Positions 9,392 through 17,693 of a stretch of 64,000 bases of DNA are shown here, piece by piece (within the stretch, counting starts at the first letter, position 1; each line of letters opens with the position of its first letter). A program made the position numbers and the translations under genes. This stretch comes from Paraniabella ginsengisoli (GTDB lineage Bacteria; Bacteroidota; Bacteroidia; Chitinophagales; Chitinophagaceae): positions 620,001 through 684,000 of the forward strand of contig NZ_JAKWBL010000001.1 in assembly GCF_022513635.1 (NCBI RefSeq). Direction: 5' to 3'. Under the pieces are notes generated by a model. The model was not told the origin of the DNA, made no database searches, and saw only the letters and a program-made list of their open reading frames with translations.

Positions 9392-10576
9392 ATGTCAAAA
9401 GAGACCTTTAAGAGGGAGAAACCCCACGTAAACATTGGTACCATTGGCCACGTTGACCATGGTAAGACTACGTTGACTGCCGCAATTACTGAAATCCTTT
9501 CTAAGAAAGGTCTTGCGACAGCAAAAAATACGACGATATTGATGGTGCACCTGAAGAAAAAGAAAGGGGTATCACAATTAATACAGCTCACGTAGAGTAT
9601 CAAACAGAATCTCGTCACTATGCACACGTTGACTGTCCAGGTCACGCTGACTATGTGAAAAATATGATTACTGGTGCTGCTCAGATGGACGGTGCTATTC
9701 TTGTAGTTGCGGCTACGGATGGTCCTATGCCTCAAACTAAAGAGCACATCCTTTTAGCTGCACAGGTTGGTGTACCTAAAATGGTTGTATTCTTAAACAA
9801 AGTTGACCTTGTTGACGATCCTGAACTTTTGGAATTAGTAGAATTAGAAGTTCGTGAAGAGTTGAGCAAGCGTGGCTTTGATGGTGATAACACACCAATC
9901 ATCAGCGGTTCTGCAACTGGTGCATTATCTGGTGATGAAAAATGGGTTGGCGCTATTACTGAATTAATGGATGCTGTTGATAGCTATATTCCACTTCCTC
10001 CTCGTCCAATCGATCTTCCAATGCTGATGTCTGTAGAAGATGTATTCTCTATCACAGGCCGTGGTACAGTTGCTACTGGTCGTATCGAAAGAGGTAAAAT
10101 CAAAACTGGTGATCCGGTTGAGAGTAGGTTTGATGGAAAAACCATTAACTTCTACAGTAACAGGTGTGGAAATGTTCCGCAAAATATTGGATGAAGGTGA
10201 AGCTGGTGATAACGCAGGTTTATTATTACGTGGTATTGAGAAAACTCAAATCCGTCGTGGTATGGTAATTTGTAAGCCAGGTTCAATCACTCCACATACT
10301 GATTTCAAAGCTGAGGTTTATGTATTAAGCAAAGATGAAGGCGGACGTCACACTCCATTCTTCCAAAAATACCGTCCTCAATTTTACTTCCGTACAACTG
10401 ACGTAACAGGAGAGTGTACTTTACCAGAAGGAACAGAAATGATCATGCCTGGTGATAACACTACCTTAACTGTAAAATTGATCACTCCAATTGCGATGGA
10501 AAAAGGTTTGAAATTCGCGATTCGTGAAGGTGGCCGTACAGTAGGTGCTGGTCAGGTTACTGAAATTCTTAAATAA
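9392..10576 (+). CDS. tuf: Elongation factor Tu, two frame breaks
   Basis: GTPase that delivers aminoacyl-tRNA to the ribosome. G-domain motifs [13 protein letters not shown] and NKVD are present, followed by domains II and III ending in GAGQVTEIL. The frame breaks in the A run at 9523-9528 (one base short) and near 10123, where two bases are missing after GDPVE. With these three bases restored the length is exactly 395 residues, the normal size, so the gene must be intact in the organism. It follows four tRNAs and precedes tRNA-Trp, secE and nusG, the standard arrangement. Confidence 0.97.
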
Positions 10577-10631
10577 GGCCCACCTAAATCCTCCCGAAGG
10601 GAGGACTTTGGAAAAGCTTCGAATACTTTTA

Positions 10632-10669
10632 CAAAGTACCTTAGGCATCAGCTTGGGTACTTTGTTTTT
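10632..10669 (+). terminator. Intrinsic terminator after tuf
   Basis: Stem CAAAGTACC / GGTACTTTG with a 15-base loop, followed by five T. A smaller hairpin, AAATCCTCCC / GGGAGGA-type, precedes it at about 10587-10611. Confidence 0.75.
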
Positions 10670-10705
10670 AAAAACAGTTCTTTAATTTTTTAGCGGCTTA
10701 TTAAG

Positions 10706-10727
10706 CCCCTCCTCCAGAGGAGAGGGG
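10706..10727. repeat. C-rich palindromic REP-like element
   Basis: CCCCTCCTCCAGAGGAGAGGGG forms a G/C-rich hairpin in an otherwise AT-rich gap. A related C/G-run element occurs inside gcvP at 39312-39340. Confidence 0.6.
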
Positions 10728-10745
10728 TTGGTGAGGCCGCTTTAT

Positions 10746-10816
10746 ACGGGCATAGTTCAATGGTAGAATAGCGGTCTCCAAAACCGTTGATCAGGGTTCG
10801 AGTCCTTGTGCCCGTG
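10746..10816 (+). tRNA. tRNA-Trp (CCA)
   Basis: A 71-base cloverleaf with acceptor ACGGGCA / TGCCCGT, GGGTTCGAGTCC T arm and anticodon CCA in the CGGT / ACCG stem. It lies between tuf and secE as in other Bacteroidota. Confidence 0.96.
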
Positions 10817-10908
10817 CTTTTTGTTAGGTTGAAAAGTTTACAAGTTTAAATGTTGAATTGGATGTACTTGTTAACCGGTCAACTTTTGAACATATCAACT
10901 ACACTACA

Positions 10909-11106
10909 ATGAACAAGTTTGGCAATTATTTAAAAAATAGCTACAAAGAATTAGCTGAAAAGGTAACCTGGCCTGATTGGGCGCAGTTACAGCAATCTAC
11001 TATGATTGTTTTGGTTGCTACTATCATTATCACACTTATAGTATGGTTGATGGACTTTTTAGCTGGTGGCGGCCTTAATTTCTTATACAAAATATTATAC
11101 AGCTAA
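10909..11106 (+). CDS. secE: Preprotein translocase subunit SecE
   Basis: Small membrane subunit of SecYEG, 65 residues: amphipathic ELAEKVTWPDWAQL followed by one transmembrane helix (about 33-52). The start at 10909 is chosen because MNKFGNYLKNSYKELAEKV is the family N-terminus; the frame is open further upstream but that part reads as intergenic word repeats. The stop is only 3 bases before nusG, so the two are co-transcribed. Confidence 0.95.
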   Translation: MNKFGNYLKNSYKELAEKVTWPDWAQLQQSTMIVLVATIIITLIVWLMDFLAGGGLNFLYKILYS

Positions 11107-11109
11107 GAA

Positions 11110-11702
11110 ATGGTAGAAGAAAATAACGTAGAAAATAAAGCTGCAGAAGCGCCTCAACAAGATACCAAATGGTATGTGCTGCGTGTGGTAAGCGGTAAAG
11201 AGCGTAAGGTAAAGGAGTATTTGGATAAAGAGATCTCACGTAGCCCTTTTGAAAAAACAGTGAAACAGGTATTTTTGCCTGTTGAAAAAGTATATAAGGT
11301 ACAGAACGGGAAAAAGTGATGCGCGAGCGTAACTACTATCCCGGCTATGTGATGATAGAAGTGCAGGATGGAAAGATGAGCGATGACCTGAGGGATTTAG
11401 TAGTAGCTACCAATAGCGTAATACATTTCTTAGGTAAAGACAATCCCATCTCCTTGCGCAAGTCTGAAGTGAACAAAATGCTGGGCCGCATGGACGAGAT
11501 GAACGAATCTGGCGGTGTGAGCATGATTGAGCCATACATAGTTGGGGAAACTATAAAGATCGTGGAAGGACCGTTCAATGACTTTAATGGTATTATAGAA
11601 GAAGTAAACGACGAAAAGAAGAAATTGAAAGTGATCGTGAAAATATTTGGACGTTCAACCCCTGTGGAATTGAATTATATGCAGGTGGAAAAAATTATCT
11701 AA
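11110..11702 (+). CDS. nusG: Transcription termination/antitermination protein NusG, frameshifted
   Basis: Binds RNA polymerase and couples it to Rho or the ribosome. The NGN domain starts KWYVLRVVSGKERKVKEYL and includes RNYYPGYVMIEV; the C-terminal KOW domain has VGETIKIVEGPFNDFNGIIE. The frame slips in the A run at 11311-11315: one more A joins QNGKK to VMRERNYYPGYV. Read through, it is about 197 residues. It is followed by a terminator, and the rplK-rplA-rplJ-rplL-rpoBC genes that normally come next are not in this window. Confidence 0.95.
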
Positions 11703-11725
11703 AATATTCAAAATAAATTTTTATT

Positions 11726-11756
11726 AAAAGCTGTCTGTTATAGACAGCTTTTTTTG
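11726..11756 (+). terminator. Intrinsic terminator after nusG
   Basis: AAAAGCTGTCT / AGACAGCTTTT with a 5-base loop and seven T. It closes the secE-nusG unit. The remaining bases to 12004 (about 250) are AT-rich and hold nothing else I can identify. Confidence 0.88.
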
Positions 11757-12004
11757 ATTCTTCTAATTGATTATCAATTTATTAAGATAGCTAATGAACG
11801 ATTTGTGCCGCTCAATTAGGTTTTTTTATGATTTGCTCCGCAACTTGATTGGCATAATTTTTTGTCTATAGGTGGTAAATCAATTTATAACCAGAAATTG
11901 AGTTAGTAAAACAAGCTAGTTACAATAAATTCTTAAAGTGATATTGTTTTTAGCGAATCTGACAAATCAGATCTATCTAACCAACAAACTAAAAAAATAG
12001 ACAA

Positions 12005-12532
12005 ATGAAACATTTTAAAATTTTATCAATAGTAGCTTTATTCGTTACTTTTTTGATGATCGCATGTACAAGCAGGAAAAAAGATGAAAATGCCGCTAAT
12101 ACACAAATGCAGGACACTTTAGGTTTAGCTGAATATCAAAAATGGAAAATGGAAAGTGAAATACGCGAGGAAATCGAAGCAGAAAAGGAAATGGAAACTA
12201 AGCAGGCAGCTGCTGCTGCAGCTCCTGTAAGAAGATCATCATCTGCAAGTTCTTCCAACTCAAGAAACAACACTACATATAATAGTGGTGGAAGTGGTGA
12301 ATCAAATTCAGGTACAGCTTCTGCACCAGCCCCGGCTCCACAAAAGAAAAGAATGAGCCATACCGCTAAAGGTGCTATTGTTGGAGCAGCTTCGGGTGCT
12401 GTAATTGGTGCTGTAGCCAATAAAAAGAACAGATTAGGTGGTGGTGTAGTAGGTGGAGTTATTGGTGCGGCAACGGGCGCAGGTGTGGGTGCAGTAGTGG
12501 ATAAAAAAGAAAGACAAAGAAACGGTTACTAA
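12005..12532 (+). CDS. Lipoprotein with glycine-zipper segment
   Basis: A 175-residue protein: signal peptide with lipobox (LMIAC, Cys21), a charged helix rich in Glu/Lys/Ala, a Ser/Asn/Ala-Pro linker (about 75-115), and a C-terminal glycine zipper (GAIVGAASGAVIGAVANKK and GGVVGGVIGAATGAGVGAVV). Glycine zippers pack against or span membranes and occur in envelope lipoproteins of unknown role. The next gene is also a lipoprotein on the same strand after an 84-base gap. No specific function can be assigned. Confidence 0.8.
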   Translation: MKHFKILSIVALFVTFLMIACTSRKKDENAANTQMQDTLGLAEYQKWKMESEIREEIEAEKEMETKQAAAAAAPVRRSSSASSSNSRNNTTYNSGGSGESNSGTASAPAPAPQKKRMSHTAKGAIVGAASGAVIGAVANKKNRLGGGVVGGVIGAATGAGVGAVVDKKERQRNGY

Positions 12533-12616
12533 TTTCAAAAATAGTGGACATGCCACTTTTGAAAATAAATTTTTAACAAAAATGATCATATATCTGATCG
12601 ACCAAACTCAAACAAA

Positions 12617-13190
12617 ATGAAAAAATTATTAGTAATTGCTTCTGTTGCTGCTATTGCAATGGCGTGCAACAATTCAGCAAACAGTGCTGACGCAAATGAT
12701 ACAGTTACAACATCAAGTATTGATACTTTACCTACGGCACCTGCTACTCCGGAATATGTAGAAGGTGATGTAATCAAGAAAGATGGTCAATTAGTGGTAT
12801 ATACTAACGGGGCATGGGTTCCTGTTGAGAAAGATATTACTTTGGATAATGGAGTTATAGTGAAAACAAATGGAGAGATAGTAGACAAGGAAGGTAATAA
12901 AGTTATTTTGGAAGATGGAGAGCGTGTTACAAAGGCTGGGGTGTTTTTTGACAGGACAGGTGCTGCAATTGATAATGCATGGGATGCTACGAAAAGAGGC
13001 GTAAATAATGCGACCGAAGCAACCGGAAACGCTGTAGAAAAAGGTTATGACGCCACTAAAAAAGGTGTAGAAAAAGCTGCAGATGCTACAAAAGAAACGG
13101 CGCAAGACGTAGGACAAGCTTTTTAAAAAGGGTGCCCAGAAAGTAGGAGACAAAGCAAAAGAAGTAAAAAAGATATTGAAAATTAAATAA
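12617..13190 (+). CDS. Lipoprotein with DUF6799-like repeats and amphipathic tail, frameshifted
   Basis: The signal peptide ends at a lipobox (IAMAC, Cys17). The middle (about 50-115) has repeated short strands of the type DGQLVVYTNG and NGVIVKTNGEIVDKEG, resembling DUF6799. The tail repeats 11-residue amphipathic units such as YDATKKGVEKAADATK, as in LEA/YtxH-like stress proteins. The frame ends early after the T run at 13120-13124; with one T fewer it continues QAFKKGAQKVGDKAKEVKKI to a stop at 13188-13190, which extends the same repeat and so looks right. An envelope stress role is only a guess. Confidence 0.65.
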
Positions 13191-13212
13191 CGCTTTTTGG
13201 TTATGTTTTGAT

Positions 13213-13243
13213 AAGAGGTGACGCTTTGCGCTCACCTCTTTTT
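13213..13243. terminator. Bidirectional terminator hairpin
   Basis: AAGAGGTGA / TCACCTCTT with a 10-base loop; T run on the plus strand and A-rich flank on the other. It lies between two convergent genes. Confidence 0.75.
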
Positions 13244-13953
13244 AATTAGGCTTTCGAAATTCTTTGTACTTGTCGCTGATATATGTAATCATTTCAGCAC
13301 GGTTATGATGTTGCCTGCAAAACTCGTAAGAAGGCCGGTACCTATTCATAAATAATTGTAAAGAATCACCTTTAAGTCCGGTTAAAGAGCTTACCCATGC
13401 CGGCGCGAAAACATAATCTATATACGCTTCTTCTTCCTGCTTTTGTAATCTTTTCTTCAACAGCCGCGTTTCTTTTTGTCTTTGGAAAAAAAAAACTAAA
13501 AGGGCTTAAAACAATTCCAACGCCAGCCTGTGGTGTATTCCCTCCTGTAATACCAGGCGGTTTTTCATAAGCAAATGCATATTGTTGCCTGCGTCTTATA
13601 GAATCTCTTCTGTACTCGGACATAACAGTTACACCAGCAAGAAACGCTGCCTCTTCGATCAATGCTGCATCATATCCCGAAATAAAAAATTGAGATTGTA
13701 CGATTACTGTATCACTTATAAAACCTGTGTGAGAATATACAATGCGATCGTTCTCATTTGCTGGAATTGAATAATATCCGTATTGATCTGTTAACACAGA
13801 TGCGTTTCGGGTAGTATTGGTTACGCTTGCATTTGCTAAAAAGGATAGCGTGTCGTAAGTAAAATTGTTTACGCGTCCTTTAACAACATTCTGGCCAGCC
13901 GCAGAAAAGGTGGTTGTCAGCAAAGTGAAGATGAGGTAGTATCGGTATTGCAT
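13242..13953 (-). CDS. Carboxypeptidase-regulatory-like domain protein, frameshifted
   Basis: An exported protein of about 235 residues. After the signal peptide (MQYRYYLIFTLLTTTFSAAG) comes VVKGRVNNFTYDTLSFLANA with the DQYGYYSIPANENDRIVYSH pattern of the CarboxypepD_reg-like fold. The C-terminal part is charged and helical. The frame breaks in a run of ten A at 13486-13495 (plus strand); nine would join PFSFF to QRQKETRLLKKRLQ. The family often pairs with outer-membrane proteins, but no receptor is adjacent here. Function unknown. Confidence 0.75.
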
Positions 13954-14021
13954 ATATAAAAATAACAGATGTGAAATCGCTATTAGCTACGAGTTAAAAT
14001 AATTGTTTGTTAAAGATATTT

Positions 14022-15013
14022 TTATTCTTCCTGTCTATTGGAGAAACTGTAAAGAAGATAAAACAAAGAGGGGAGAATCAAAACGCTGCCAGCCAGTAAC
14101 GCAATACCAAGTGAGCGAATGGTTTTGACATCTCCATGTTGTGTTAAAAGGGAAAGCCCTTCACTGTTTTTTAAATTGATCAATACCGGATAATGTTCGT
14201 AAGTGATAGCAACAAGTAATAAGGTTATCTGTGCTGCGGCAATAACACGTAATAATTTTGTTTGCCTTGTAAATAAAGAAGCCCACATCCATATTAATGA
14301 GGCGATGGCCAACAGAACGCAGGCTATACTTACCGGATTGCCAAAAAGCCAATGTGCCAAAGGAATATTTTCAATGGTAGCTACTATAAAAACAAGAACA
14401 GCGGCGATCAGCGCTGCCAGGCTCATGTGTTTGGATTTTGTTACAAATCTCGTTTTATCTTCCTCTGATTTCGTTTCTCCAATAATAAAAATGGAAGCTA
14501 AGAATGCGCAGATAATTACTGTGAAAATACCGACAGCCACAGGAAATGGCGCCAGCCAGCTAAATACATAAGCATCCAGAAAGTTATTGGCGTTAGGATC
14601 AATTCTGCCAGACACAGCGCTGCCTGCAATGATACCTAAAAATAAAGGTGTGATAACACTTGAATACATGAACGTTTTGGAATAAACAACCTGCATCTTG
14701 TCTTTCACTGCATCATAATTCCTAAAAGTAAAAGCCGTACCGCGAGCAATAATGCCCAACAACATTATGGTTAATGGTATATGCAGGTAAATGGACATGG
14801 TAGTATAAATGACCGGAAATCCTACAAACAAAATTACTATTGCAATGATCAGCCACATGTGATTGGCCTCCCAAATGGGACCGATAGCGCGGTACATTAC
14901 TTTGCGCGTGCGGTCTTTACTTTTTGTGTAGAAAGAAATTCAAGAACACCCGCGCCGAAATCTGCTCCGCCCATCAAAACATATAACAGAACAGCAGCCC
15001 ACAAATATGCCAT
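14022..15013 (-). CDS. cydB: Cytochrome bd quinol oxidase subunit II, frameshifted
   Basis: Membrane subunit of the high-affinity bd-type terminal oxidase. It has the family start MAYLWAAVLLYVLMGGADFG, then YRAIGPIWEANHMWLI and eight or nine transmembrane helices, about 330 residues in all. The frame slips in the T run at 14921-14925 (plus strand); one more base joins FLSTQK to SKDRTRKVMYRAIGP. The start at 15013 lies 11 bases after the cydA stop, so it is translated from the same message. Confidence 0.93.
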
Positions 15014-15024
15014 CACCACGTAAA

Positions 15025-16363
15025 TCACGATAGTTGAGTTTTTAATTTTTCATCTGTCGGAAGATCATATAATGTACCTACCATTTTTACCTGCCGGTAT
15101 AGAAGCACTATTACAATAACGCTTAAAGAAAGATAAACCGCAGAAAAAATATAAAAGGAATATACAATGCCCGGCATTGGCGTTACAGCATCGATGGTAC
15201 GCATATAACCATACATAATCCAGGGCTGGCGGCCAACCTCTGTTACGATCCAGCCAGCTTCAACAGCAATAAAACCAGCCGGAATAGCTACTACAAAAAG
15301 TTTCAACAACCATCTTTTTCAAGCCAGCCTTTCTTTCTCCATAAAATAAACAAATACAAAAATGCGATCAGCATCATACCAACACCCAGAAATATCATTA
15401 CCTGAAAGGCATAATGAACAACTGCAACGGGTGGCCTTTCATTTTTAGGAATAGCATCCAATCCGGTAACTTTTGCATTAAAATCGCCATGTGCTAAAAA
15501 GCTTAACCCACCTGGAATCTTAATAGCATACTTAACCGTTTCCGTTTTTTCATCAGGCACACCGCCAATAATAAGCGGAGCGTTTTCTTCTGTTTTAAAA
15601 TGGGCTTCCATCGCAGCGAGCTTCGCCGGTTGTCTTTTAGCTACATCTTTAGCTGAAAAATCGCCGCTGAGTGGTTGAAGTATGGCGCTTATTACTGCAA
15701 ATATGGCTGCAATTCTAAAGGCTTTCCTATGAAAGGAAATGTTTTTTCCCTTCAATATCATCAATGCATGTACTCCGGCAACTGCAAATCCTGTAGCTAC
15801 TGTTGCTGCTAATATCATGTGTATGGCCTGCGATAGCCATGCATCGTTAAACATAGCAGCAATCGGATCAACATTGACATACTTTCCGTTTACATAATCA
15901 AACCCTGTCGGGCTGTTCATCCACGCGTTAGCAGCTACCACTAATATTCCGGAAGCAAGGCCGCTTACACCAACTATAACACCCGTAAACCAATGAAACC
16001 ATTTGTTGAAGCGGTTCCATCCATATAAATAAAAACCCAGCGCAATAGCTTCAATAAAAAAGCAGTTCCTTCTAAAGAGAAAGGCATACCGAAAATAGGT
16101 CCGGCATGTTTCATAAATTCGGGCCATAATAAACCCAATTCAAAAGATAACACTGTACCCGAAACAGCACCTGTTGCAAAGAAGATGGCAACGCCACGGC
16201 TCCAGGCTTTGGTAACATTTTTATAAGTGGCATCACCTGTCTTCAACCATTTGTAATGGGATACAGCCATGAAAAATGGCATGATCATACCAATACATGC
16301 GAAGATGATGTGAAACCCAAGAGAAAGTGCCATTTGCGAACGAGCCGCAAGAAAATCATCCAT
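15025..16363 (-). CDS. cydA: Cytochrome bd quinol oxidase subunit I, two frame breaks
   Basis: Carries hemes b558, b595 and d and the quinol site. The start at 16363 puts a histidine at position 18 (LGFHIIFA), matching the heme ligand near residue 19 of the family; EVGRQPW near the C-terminus is the family signature. The periplasmic Q loop is short. The frame breaks at the A run 16056-16061 and at the AA at 15308-15309 (plus strand); one base each restores EGTAFFIEAIALGFYLYGWN and WLEKDGLLKLFVVA. About 446 residues. No separate cydX was found. Confidence 0.95.
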
Positions 16364-16482
16364 AAGCGTTATGGATTTAGAGTTGAATTGAACTGTCGCA
16401 GGCAAAGGTACGACAGAACATTTAATGAGTTGTAAGTATCATTAAATACGCGCAGGATATTTTTTAAGTCATCAGTGAACAT

Positions 16483-16535
16483 GTGGCGTCGGTGTTGTGT
16501 CACTCCCTTCAACTGTGGAATATAACTCATCCTAT
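16483..16535 (-). repeat. Dispersed intergenic repeat, copy 3
   Basis: Plus strand reads GGCGTCGGTGTTGTGTCACT then an ACTGTGGAATATAACTCATCC block; closely like the copy at 25755, which has GGCATCGGTGTTGTGTCACT. It lies upstream of cydA. Confidence 0.75.
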
Positions 16536-16551
16536 ATAAACGCGGATTTAC

Positions 16552-16640
16552 CGTCATCCCGAGCGAAGTGAAACGTAGCCGAGGGATCTTCGGGCTATTC
16601 TGGGATTGCTCGACTTCACTACGTTGCGCTCGCAATGACG
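16552..16640. repeat. GTCAT-ended palindromic element
   Basis: Begins CGTCATCCCGAGCGAAGTGA and ends GTTGCGCTCGCAATGACG, giving inverted ends with an internal GATCT/GATTGCTCGACTTC stem. It is the same family as the copy at 43304 and the tandem array at 31266. The remaining bases to 16701 hold nothing recognisable. Confidence 0.75.
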
Positions 16641-16701
16641 ATACAATAGCCACAAAAATAATTTTACAATGCAAATTGTTAGCTCGCGCTAATCAAAATA
16701 T

Positions 16702-17471
16702 TTACTCGCAATTATACGCTGTATATATTTTATTGCCATTACGATCTTTAGTCTCTTTGGTTATTAATCTTCTGAAAGATCCGTCATCATCTTCTTTCAG
16801 CAGCGCCACGCCTGTGTTGTATTTTGCAAGCAGGAAGGCTGTCGCCAATTCTTTTGAAGCGCCGCCCCAGCCTTTGATCTGATCAAATTCATCAACCAAT
16901 ATTTGTGGGAAAGTAGGCTGATATTTAATACTACTTCCATCCGCATTTTGCACAGTTATCCCTGGCCTTCTGGGATATTTAAGATTGAAATTTATAGCAG
17001 ATTGTTTGTTGGTAAGAATGAGCGCATACATAAGTCCATTCGGTGTAGCTACATATCGTATGTAATTGGAATCGATTATTACCTCATCAATAAATCCATA
17101 AATGTCTCCGCTGGAAGGAGGCGATTGATCAGTATGAATGTGTATATCAGCAAAGCGGTTACTGATAGAAGGTATTGAGCCGTTGTTAATATTTCCGGCG
17201 AAGGCATCAGACTTTATAACCTTTCCGCTCCAATCTTTTCCGAAAGAAATCATATGTTCTTTGTTATCTAATGCTTCTGCATTTCTGATATTTTTAAAGC
17301 CTCGGCAAATGTATCGGTTGTTGCCAATTGCGTTACAGTCAATATGCCCTCCTTCGCTTCTGTGCAAAGCCGTTGGAGTGTGGTGTCGGAATCAGGAGAT
17401 GACGTATGATTTTTGTTACACTGTTTAAAAGTTGCTAAAAGAGCTAATATGATTAGTGGAACAAGCTGCAT
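16702..17471 (-). CDS. Exported protein with JAMM-like HxH...SxxD motif, frameshifted
   Basis: About 256 residues: N-terminal hydrophobic segment (MQLVPLIILALLATFKQCNK), then a domain containing FADIHIHTDQSPPSSGDIYG. The HxH with SSGD nine residues later matches the zinc-binding pattern of JAMM/MPN isopeptidases and the RadC fold, with one residue less spacing than the classical HxH(x10)D. The C-terminal region is a mixed helix-strand segment ending in a charged KDRNGNKIYTAYN tail. The frame slips in the T run at 17291-17295 (plus strand); one base joins DTFAEALKN to IRNAEALDNKEH. It follows secA on the same strand. Metallopeptidase activity is inferred from the motif only. Confidence 0.55.
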
Positions 17472-17655
17472 TTTATAAGATAAAGTGGTTAACCTTTTGA
17501 GCTTAAGGCGTTTTCCCAGCAGATGCTCGCTGATTTTTTTGCGCAGATTGGCGCAGAATCTGCTACAATCTGCGGTGTTTTAAATCTGTTGAAAATCAGT
17601 GGGAACGTTATTCTGTTATCAATACGAATCAAGAGTTTAAATAACTTTTTTACCT

Positions 17656-17690
17656 AAAAAATCCCTCCAAAATTTTGAAGGGATTGAGAT
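17656..17690 (-). terminator. Intrinsic terminator after secA
   Basis: On the minus strand AATCCCT / AGGGATT encloses an AT-rich loop and is followed by six T. It starts a few bases after the corrected secA stop at 17694-17696, which supports that correction. The gap 17472-17655 contains GCAGATT/AATCTGC word repeats and nothing else. Confidence 0.82.
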
Positions 17691-17693
17691 ATT

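Noticed and set aside
9392..10576. tuf, secA, nusG and other broken genes as real pseudogenes
   Set aside because: They are indispensable and the breaks follow one run-length error pattern; restoring one base each gives normal proteins.
11300..11325. Programmed frameshifting in nusG and similar genes
   Set aside because: No conserved slippery heptamer with stimulatory structure is seen, and the same kind of break recurs in dozens of unrelated genes.
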